Origin: Streptomyces sp. CB02009
Lineage (GTDB): Bacteria > Actinomycetota > Actinomycetes > Streptomycetales > Streptomycetaceae
Reading direction: 5' to 3'
DNA length: 64,000 bases
NCBI RefSeq assembly: GCF_001905825.1
Contig: NZ_LIVV01000014.1
Span: forward strand, 124,001-188,000
A model generated the notes under the pieces. It saw only the letters and a list, made by a program, of their open reading frames with translations. It made no database searches and had not been told where the DNA came from. The position numbers were made by a program, and so were the translations under genes. Positions within the stretch are counted from its first letter, which is position 1. The number at the start of each line of letters is the position of its first letter. Below, piece by piece: positions 58,176 through 64,000 of the stretch.

Positions 58176-58364
58176 GTGCAGATCAACAAGCTCCTGGCCG
58201 TCATCGTCGTCGTCCTCATCGCCGTCATCGTCGCACTCATCGCGGAGCGTGTGGTGTCGCGCTGCGGCGCACCGAAGCTCGTCGCCCTGCCGACCAGCGG
58301 CGCGGCCTTCCTGGGTACGGCGGGACTGGGGATGGTCATCCTCAGCTACCTGACGTCCAGCTGA
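58176..58364 (+). CDS. Small membrane protein (62 aa)
   Basis: Two membrane helices (LLAVIVVVLIAVIVALIAER and GAAFLGTAGLGMVILSYL) with a short basic loop (RVVSRCGAPK). GTG at 58176 has GGGGAGGG five bases upstream. It converges with another two-helix small protein of similar size (58532-58738) across a strong terminator; the two share layout (a helix, a short loop, a helix) but little sequence. Confidence 0.65.
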   Translation: MQINKLLAVIVVVLIAVIVALIAERVVSRCGAPKLVALPTSGAAFLGTAGLGMVILSYLTSS

Positions 58365-58369
58365 ACGGG

Positions 58370-58407
58370 TTGTGTGCGGTGCGGCAGCAGAGCCGCACCG
58401 CACACAA
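58370..58407. terminator. Bidirectional terminator
   Basis: Perfect 16-bp arms ttgtgtgcggtgcggc/gccgcaccgcacacaa with loop agcaga, six bases after the 58364 stop and facing the convergent gene at 58532. Confidence 0.85.
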
Positions 58408-58531
58408 GTCAGCTTCGCCGGGCGTCTGCGCTCGGCCGTGAAAGCACAGCCACGAGCCCGGCGAGGTCCTCACCGCATAGCTTGCTGGCAGCTAAGTCCA
58501 CGCCGATCGGCTGGACGTGCAGCCGTGTGGC

Positions 58532-58738
58532 CTACTTGAGGGCGGTGATCACTACCGTAAGGACTGCGGCGAGGACCATCAGCGTCGTCCCGAACGCCTT
58601 ACCGAACGCTGCCACGCACCGGTTCATCGGCTCGCCACCCCATCGGGTGACAGCGAAGGCCGCTCCGGCAGCGAGGATCGAGACGATCACCGCCAGGCCG
58701 ATCACCATCACCAGCAGGGCGGTGCGATTCGTGCTCAC
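58532..58738 (-). CDS. Small membrane protein (68 aa)
   Basis: Two helices (ALLVMVIGLAVIVSILAAGA and TTLMVLAAVLTVVITALK) with a loop carrying WGGEPMNRC. GTG at 58738 is preceded by GGAGGAG. It diverges from the large phosphatase gene, with about 150 bp between the starts. Function unknown. Confidence 0.62.
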   Translation of the reverse strand: MSTNRTALLVMVIGLAVIVSILAAGAAFAVTRWGGEPMNRCVAAFGKAFGTTLMVLAAVLTVVITALK

Positions 58739-58888
58739 GAGCTCCTCCAGATCTTTCGGCGCGCGACGCCCTTCACGTCGCGCTGATTTCACAATCCACC
58801 TCTCACCTGCAGGAACAAAGCGGTTGGATGTTGTTGCGGTGACAACGCGGGGTTGTTCACGAACTAACTCACCGCAGGAGGAGCAAGG

Positions 58889-61681
58889 GTGGGGACGGCA
58901 AAGCGGCCGGGACGTCCATGGACACCAGCACGCGGACCAAACCAGAAGATCAACGACCTGGTGCAGATCCTGCGAGACTGGCTGGATACGTCGAGCATCT
59001 CGGTCAACCGCCTTCACGGTCTCCTGACCGACGATCACTTCACCGGCCCGATCCCCGCCCTGCGGCGCCTGCGGGCCCAGCTCAACGGCGACGGTCTGAC
59101 GTTGGAGCTGGCCGAGGCAGTCGCTGACATCTGTTTCCCGAAGGGCGGAGACGACACTGCTGGACGACTCACCCTCATCAGGGCCTTATGGACCGCCGGC
59201 TGCCAGGCACCCCCACAGCCCCTGTCTGATCCCGCGCACGACCTCGTCCGGGCCCAGCAGCGAACGATCGAGGCCCTGGAAGAGCTCAACGTTGTGCGCC
59301 AGGCGTACGAGGTCAGCGAGCAGGCTCGACTGCAGACGCTCCAGGCGGCGACGTTGCTGGTCGCCCTGTTGGGAAACGCCCAGGCTCAAGTGGCACAGCT
59401 AACCCGTCAGCTTGACGCCATCCGCGGCTCGACGAGCCCCCAGGCGGTGGAAGAGACACAGACAGCGTCCCGACTCATTCGAGCCCAGAATCAGACGGAA
59501 GAGCTCCGCGTGCAGCTTGCCCGGGCCGAGGCCGAACGCGACCGGGCTCAACAGGTGGCTGATCTCGCTGCGCGTCAGATCAGCCGCTTGGAGGCGGAGC
59601 TGAACGACCTGCGCCCAGCTGCCGCAGCGGAAGGCTCTCTGATCCTGCCGGGTGCCAGGACGACCGAGGACGACATCGCCCTTGACCGTGTCGATGCCAC
59701 TCTCAGCAAGGTCCGCGACCTGCTCGACCGCGAGCACGACGCCGTCCAGGGCGCGGCCGAGGATGTCGGCTGGATGGGAGTGGAGGGACGGAACGAGCCG
59801 CGGATCGTGGTCGGGGAAGCCACCAGCGACCGGCATCCTGCGAGCGACTCGGAGGATGCCGCCGGGTTGTTCCGAACAACCCCGGACAACCCTCCCGTCA
59901 GCAAGGACGACTCCCCGCCGCTGGCTCTGCCTGCGGACCCGAGTGCAGACATCGTGCGCTTTGTTGGTGCCGCGGCCCGGCGCATCGCGCGTGGCGTCGA
60001 CTTGGACGAGATCGTGCTCGGCCTGTGCCGGGCCACCGTGCCGACCTTCGCGGACGAGATCCTGGTCTACCTGCGCGAGCCGCTCCCGGTGGGCGACGAG
60101 CGGCCGGCTTTGCCGTTCGTGCTGCGACTGCGCCGCACTGACCGGATGAAGATTTCGGAGGCGCCGGGCGAGGATCACGTCTTCGTACCTAATCCGGATC
60201 CGACCCCTGCGGCCGAACTCTGCGAGGTGCGATCCGAGGGTGCGCTGGCCGAGGTGCTGCGCGGGGTGCGGCCAGTTCTCGGCGGCTCAGCCCCTTCCTC
60301 GCTCATCGAACTTCTCGGCCCAGATCATCCGCCGCTGGACGGGTCGCGGGTCGTTCTCGCCCCCTGCCGAGGACGCCGTCGGATCATCGGGGCCGTTGTC
60401 TTTCTGCGTCACCCCGAACGGAATGCCTTCACCCCGGCGGATGTGCTGGTTGGTGGCCAACTGGCCACCCAAGCCGCCCTCGGTATCGACAAGGCCATGC
60501 TGTTCGGCCGTGAGGCGTACATCGCGGACGAACTCCAGCGCACGATGCTGCCGCACTCGCTGCCGCAGCTGACCGGCGTGAAACTGGCCTCGCGCTATCT
60601 CCCGGCGGCGGAGACGGCACGGGTGGGCGGCGACTGGTACGACGCGATCCCGCTGCCCGGCAGCCGGGTTGCGCTGGTCATCGGCGATGTCATGGGCCAC
60701 TCCATGACCTCGGCGGCGATCATGGGCCAGCTGCGCACCACCGCGCAGACGCTGGCCGGACTCGACCTGCCGCCGCACGAGGTGCTGCACCACCTGGACG
60801 AGCAGGCGCAGCGCCTCGGCCCAGACCGGATGGCGACCTGCATGTACGCGGTGTACGACCCGGTCTCGCACCGGATCACGGTCGCCAACGCGGGCCACCC
60901 ACCGCCGATACTGCTCCACCGGGATGGGCGCGCCGAGGTGCTGCGCGTGCCGCCCGGCGCCCCGATCGGGGTGGGCGGGGTCGAGTTCGAGGCGATGGAG
61001 CTGGACGCCCCCGCCGGTGCCACCCTGTTGCTCTACACCGACGGTCTGGTCGAGTCACGGCTGAAGGACGTGTGGATCGGAATCGAGCAGCTGCGGGACA
61101 GGCTTGCCGCGATTGCACATATGGCTGGCCTTAAGCGCTGGCCGCCCTTGGAGGCGCTCTGTGACGACGTCCTGGACATGCTGGGGCCGGGTGACCGGGA
61201 CGACGACATCGCGCTGCTAGCGGCCCGTTTCGAGGGGCTCGAGCCGAGCGACGTGGCGTACTGGTTCCTGGAGCCTGAGGACAAATCCCCGGGGCGGGCC
61301 CGTCGGCTGGCCCGGCGGGCCCTGACCCGCTGGGACCTGGAGGAGCTGACTGACTCGGTCGAGCTGCTGATCAGCGAGGTCGTGACGAACGCCGTGCGGT
61401 ACGCGGAGCGGCCGGTGACCCTGCGGCTGCTCCGGACGGACGTGCTGCGCTGCGAGGTCGGCGACGACTCCCCGCAGCTGCCCCGGCAGCGGCGGGCGCG
61501 GGACACCGACGAGGGCGGGCGCGGCCTGTTCCTGGTGAACCGGCTGGCCCGGCGGTGGGGTGCGACGCGGCTCTCGGGCGGCAAGGTCGTCTGGTTCGAA
61601 CTGGCACTGCCAGCTCGCCTGATGGTGCAAGGAGAGAAGCACCGAGTCACACCGACGAAGCCATTCGATCAAGAGCTGTAG
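58889..61681 (+). CDS. SpoIIE-type PP2C phosphatase with GAF and HATPase domains
   Basis: A 930-residue signalling protein. The N-terminal 90 residues resemble the short helical start of other actinomycete regulators (SISVNRLHGLLTDDHFTGPI). Residues about 115-245 form a coiled coil. A GAF-like domain (about 350-545) is followed by the PP2C phosphatase (ELQRTMLPHSLPQLTGVKLA, GGDWYDAIPLPGSRVALVIG then DVMGHS, and LLLYTDGLVESR) and a C-terminal anti-sigma-type ATPase (SVELLISEVVTNAVRYAERP, TDEGGRGLFLVNRLARRWG). It probably controls an alternative sigma factor through anti-anti-sigma dephosphorylation. GTG 58889 has AGGAGG upstream. No sigma or anti-anti-sigma gene is adjacent. Confidence 0.88.
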   Translation: MGTAKRPGRPWTPARGPNQKINDLVQILRDWLDTSSISVNRLHGLLTDDHFTGPIPALRRLRAQLNGDGLTLELAEAVADICFPKGGDDTAGRLTLIRALWTAGCQAPPQPLSDPAHDLVRAQQRTIEALEELNVVRQAYEVSEQARLQTLQAATLLVALLGNAQAQVAQLTRQLDAIRGSTSPQAVEETQTASRLIRAQNQTEELRVQLARAEAERDRAQQVADLAARQISRLEAELNDLRPAAAAEGSLILPGARTTEDDIALDRVDATLSKVRDLLDREHDAVQGAAEDVGWMGVEGRNEPRIVVGEATSDRHPASDSEDAAGLFRTTPDNPPVSKDDSPPLALPADPSADIVRFVGAAARRIARGVDLDEIVLGLCRATVPTFADEILVYLREPLPVGDERPALPFVLRLRRTDRMKISEAPGEDHVFVPNPDPTPAAELCEVRSEGALAEVLRGVRPVLGGSAPSSLIELLGPDHPPLDGSRVVLAPCRGRRRIIGAVVFLRHPERNAFTPADVLVGGQLATQAALGIDKAMLFGREAYIADELQRTMLPHSLPQLTGVKLASRYLPAAETARVGGDWYDAIPLPGSRVALVIGDVMGHSMTSAAIMGQLRTTAQTLAGLDLPPHEVLHHLDEQAQRLGPDRMATCMYAVYDPVSHRITVANAGHPPPILLHRDGRAEVLRVPPGAPIGVGGVEFEAMELDAPAGATLLLYTDGLVESRLKDVWIGIEQLRDRLAAIAHMAGLKRWPPLEALCDDVLDMLGPGDRDDDIALLAARFEGLEPSDVAYWFLEPEDKSPGRARRLARRALTRWDLEELTDSVELLISEVVTNAVRYAERPVTLRLLRTDVLRCEVGDDSPQLPRQRRARDTDEGGRGLFLVNRLARRWGATRLSGGKVVWFELALPARLMVQGEKHRVTPTKPFDQEL

Positions 61682-61724
61682 AGCCGGGGGCGAGCATCGG
61701 TGTCGAAGGTCTACCCTCGGCCGG

Positions 61725-62199
61725 GTGAGCACTGCCCCTCACCCTCATGAGGTCCTCGACGCCTGGCTCGCCGGCAGCTACGTTCGCACCGACGGGAGCC
61801 TGTCGCTAGCCGCGCCTGGGACGACGACACCGTCTACCGGTACACAACCACGCTCGCCGACTGGCCCGTCTACCCGGCTGGGCAGCCCTCGCACGACCAA
61901 GCTTGGTTCGCGTTCATCGGCCCCCAGGTCTGGCAACGTCACTGCCGACGACCTCAGGACCTGGGCAGAGAAGCTGACCAGCCAGGACGGCACTGTCATG
62001 AGCGAGGCCGCCCGGGCCCGCGCCGCGAGCGCCGTCCGCTCTTTCTGCAGGCACTGCGAAGATGCCCTAGGTGCCTCGTCCTGGCGCCTCCCGCGCCGCT
62101 CCCAGCTCGTCGGCACCCCCGCCACCAAGGAACAGAAGCTGCTCTCCCGCGATCAGATGGAAGCACTGCGCTCCGCCGCCGACGGCTACCGCGGCCCTA
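61725..62199 (+). pseudogene. Tyrosine recombinase/integrase N-terminal remnant
   Basis: Pieces of the SAM-like N-terminal domain of a phage-type integrase are visible. DDDTVYRYTTTLADWPVYPA and QAWFAFIGPQVWQRHC lie in one frame near 61815-61945; VTADDLRTWAEKLTSQDGTV, ARARAASAVRSFCRHCEDAL and PATKEQKLLSRDQMEAL lie in another up to the IS5-type insertion. The catalytic domain with the R..HxxR..Y residues is missing and does not resume beyond the insertion. At least one frameshift is present. Confidence 0.65.
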
Positions 62200-62237
62200 G
62201 AGCGTGTCTCTTTGGTCAGTTGGTCAGTTGATCGGAT

Positions 62238-63097
62238 GTGTCCGTCCGATTAGTGATCACTGATGCGATGTGGGACCGGATCGAGCCGCTGATGCCGGCC
62301 GATCCGGTCCGCGGTCGGCGATGGGCCGATCACCGCCGGACGTTGGAAGCCATCGCGTGGAAGTACCGCACCGGCTCTCCCTGGCGGGACCTGCCGGACG
62401 AGCTCGGCTCGTTCCAGACTGCTCACAAACGGCTGATCAGGTGGGCCGTGGATGGAACCTGGGAACGCATCCTCGCCGCAGTTCTGGCAGCGGCCGACGC
62501 TGATGCCGACATCGGCTGGACCGTGTCGGTGGACTCCACCGTCTGCCGGGCTCATCAGCACGCTGCCGGTGCCAGGAAAAAGGGGCGCCGGGCCGGGCCG
62601 AACCCGACGACCATGCCCTCGGACGCTCCCGCGGCGGCCTGAGCACGAAGGTCCATCTCGCCAGCGACACCCGTGCACGGCCCCTGGCCCTCCGTATCAC
62701 CGCAGGCCAGGCGGGCGACGCCCCGGCCTTCGAGACCGTCATGGCAGGCATTCGTGTTCCGCGAAGCGGACTCGGACGACCGAGGACCCGACCCGATGCC
62801 GTCCTGGCGGACCGCGCGTATTCATCCCGCGCGATCCGCAATCACCTCCGCCGACGCGGAATCCGCGCTGTCATCCCCCAGCCGTCCGACCAGGTCGGCC
62901 ACCGGCTGCGGCGAGGAAGCGGCGGAGGCCGCCCACCAGCCTTCGACGCCGAGGCCTACAAGCAGCGCAACGCCGTCGAGCGGTGCATCAACCGACTCAA
63001 GCAGTGGCGCGGCCTGGCCATGCGAACGGACAAGCTCGCCATCGTCTACCAGGCCGCACTCCCCCTCGCCGCGATCCTCATCTGGACCGCCGCCTGA
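62238..63097 (+). CDS. IS5-family transposase, two frames
   Basis: The first frame (62238-62642) encodes the N-terminal half: VITDAMWDRIEPLMPADPVR, GRRWADHRRTLEAIAWKYRT and TVSVDSTVCRAHQHAAGARK, with the first catalytic Asp in VDST. The second frame (to 63097) supplies GLSTKVHLASD, VLADRAYSSRAIRNHLRRRG (second Asp) and NAVERCINRLKQWRGLAMRT (Glu). The switch lies around the aaaaaggggc run at 62576-62585, so a programmed frameshift producing one DDE transposase is plausible, as in several IS5 members; a simple mutation is the alternative. Confidence 0.85.
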
Positions 63098-63130
63098 CCG
63101 CCGAAGCACCTCGCCCGCGAAGATGGCCGC

Positions 63131-63388
63131 ATGGACGATCTTGTGGAGTTCCTCGTCGCACGCGTCATGGACGACAACCACGCCTATGCCTACGTGGCCG
63201 GCACCCTGGGCGGCGAGGCTCTTCTCGACAGCCATCTCCCCATGCTCGACCTGATCGAGCAACTGGCGCACGACTACAAAGCCATGGACCCCTCGGACTC
63301 CCGCTCGGCCGGGTTGGCATACGCGCTGCGAGTCCTTGGCCAGTCATACGCCGAGCACCCCGCCTACCAGCAGGAATGGCGCCCATAG
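63131..63388 (+). CDS. DUF6221-like protein, IS passenger
   Basis: An 85-residue protein (MDDLVEFLVARVMDDNHAYA at the start, LGQSYAEHPAYQQEWRP at the end), matching the DUF6221 pattern in which the MDDLVEFL start and YADHP.Y...W end are conserved. The family is frequent in Streptomyces and phages, with unknown function. It lies 33 bp after the transposase stop and before the right inverted repeat, so it appears to travel with the element. No clear ribosome site. Confidence 0.7.
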   Translation: MDDLVEFLVARVMDDNHAYAYVAGTLGGEALLDSHLPMLDLIEQLAHDYKAMDPSDSRSAGLAYALRVLGQSYAEHPAYQQEWRP

Positions 63389-63442
63389 CCCTTCAAGGAG
63401 ACAGGCCCTAGGGCCGTACCTGGTCACGAGTACCGCAACCGC

Positions 63443-64000
63443 ATGCCCCCGAGCCTTGTCTCCATCCTCATGACACCCACTCGTCGACTGCGACCAGCCC
63501 CAAACGAACAGGAGCTACGACTGTGGAAGGTCGGCCGTGCCTTAACGGTCATCTTCGTCACCGCAGTCCTGATGTCGGGCGGCGTCTTTTTCAGCCTTGT
63601 CGTTCTGCTGAACGTCCAGGAGATCGACAACACCGCGAAGCTCGACGCGAAAACGCTCTTCGACCTGGTCAAACTCTCCTTCGGAGTAGTCGCAGGGGCC
63701 GGTGCGCTCGTTGCCCTGGTTGTCGCCTACCGTCGGCAGCGTGTCGACGAGGCCGGGGCCCACCGCGAAGCCACCCGGCTCCACACAGAGCGATTCTCTC
63801 AAGCCGTCGACAAACTCGGCTCGGATTCGCCGGCCGTCCGGCTCGGAGGAGTGCACTCCCTGGCCGGCCTCGCCGACGATGCCCCCGACGACAGCCTGCG
63901 CCAGACCTGCATCGATGTCCTGTGCGCCTACCTCCAACTTCCCTTTACCCCCGACCCAGGCGACCACGACCCGGCCCATCAAGAGGAACACCACCGCTAC
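63443..64000 (+). CDS. Membrane protein of the pentapeptide-associated type, partial
   Basis: The first 186 codons of a plus-strand gene cut by the right edge. Two membrane helices (ALTVIFVTAVLMSGGVFFSL and LVKLSFGVVAGAGALVALVV) precede a conserved cytoplasmic stretch (YRRQRVDEAGAHREATRLHT, ERFSQAVDKLGSDSPAVRLG, GVHSLAGLADDA, IDVLCAYLQLPF). This stretch is typical of a large Streptomyces family that often continues into pentapeptide repeats. ATG at 63443; the true start may be further downstream (ATG 63470). Confidence 0.75.
   Translation, partial: MPPSLVSILMTPTRRLRPAPNEQELRLWKVGRALTVIFVTAVLMSGGVFFSLVVLLNVQEIDNTAKLDAKTLFDLVKLSFGVVAGAGALVALVVAYRRQRVDEAGAHREATRLHTERFSQAVDKLGSDSPAVRLGGVHSLAGLADDAPDDSLRQTCIDVLCAYLQLPFTPDPGDHDPAHQEEHHRY

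Larger units (their letters stand above)
62200..63408 (+). mobile_element. IS5-type insertion element with passenger gene
   Basis: The ends gagcgtgtctctttg (62200-62214) and, inverted, gggcctgtctccttg (63394-63408) match at 12 of 15 positions. Both lie in ctag (62197-62200 and 63408-63411), giving a TA or CTAG target duplication. Inside are a frameshifted IS5 transposase and a small DUF6221 gene. The element interrupts or abuts the integrase remnant. The right end should be compared with related elements, since the usual end would lie nearer the transposase stop. Confidence 0.65.

Noticed and set aside
1..64000. tRNA, rRNA and known riboswitch search by eye
   Set aside because: No cloverleaf with TTCGA-type T-loop and acceptor pairing, and no rRNA-like conserved blocks, were found; a covariance search would be needed to exclude them firmly.

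Overview
The window looks like Streptomyces DNA. It is very GC-rich with strong third-position GC, uses many GTG and TTG starts and ATGA/GTGA gene overlaps, and carries actinomycete-specific families (Wbl regulators, DUF2637, DUF5954, DUF6197, DUF6221, DUF6233, RRQRL zinc proteins, SpoIIE-type phosphatases). It reads as accessory or chromosome-arm DNA: mobile-element genes, broken genes and species-variable small proteins dominate, and I saw no housekeeping operon, rRNA or tRNA.

Region 1 (1-11.9 kb) holds the most interesting system. Downstream of a LuxR-type regulator lies a 31-codon acidic peptide gene (2494-2589). It is followed by five translationally coupled genes: two JmjC/cupin-type Fe(II)/2-oxoglutarate oxygenases, an MFS exporter, a third 2OG-Fe(II) oxygenase and a second-copy-type ribosome-assembly GTPase (RsgA). 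An AhpD-like protein and an MHS transporter follow, ending at a strong terminator. I read this as a candidate undescribed RiPP-like pathway in which all the visible tailoring enzymes are oxygenases and RsgA may protect the 30S subunit. Two more AhpD-like paralogues flank it.

Region 2 (11.9-15.7 kb) has a secreted SGNH-like protein, a coiled-coil protein, a secreted FG-GAP protein and a Ser/Gly/Ile repeat protein. The repeat protein runs into a broken telomere terminal-protein (tpg) gene.

Region 3 (15.9-41.4 kb) is plasmid-like. A roughly 15 kb minus-strand block carries an FtsK-type ATPase, a DUF2637 membrane protein with a long coiled coil, small membrane proteins, two Wbl proteins and a GGDEF-ASCH-Wbl-RapZ-C operon. 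GntR, XRE-TPR, split-RibD and XRE genes run the other way. Next comes an array of stem-loops with a conserved TYGGCA loop in front of a large winged-helix/zinc protein and a DUF721 (DciA-like) gene, which I interpret as a replication origin with its initiator and helicase-loader module. A CoiA-like protein and a hypothetical gene close the block.

Region 4 (41.5-56 kb) is a patchwork: a pentapeptide-repeat membrane protein between two paralogous small genes, a secreted HNH nuclease, DUF6233/DUF5954/XRE genes, frameshifted remnants, a stress set (CsbD, small hydrophobic protein, PRC-barrel) and an imperfect direct repeat (48.9 and 55.7 kb) carrying a complete and a truncated copy of the same small gene.

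Region 5 (56-64 kb) has a sigma-region-4-like protein, small membrane proteins, a 930-residue GAF/PP2C/HATPase phosphatase, a truncated tyrosine recombinase interrupted by an IS5-type element that appears to carry a DUF6221 passenger gene, and the start of a membrane protein cut by the window edge.
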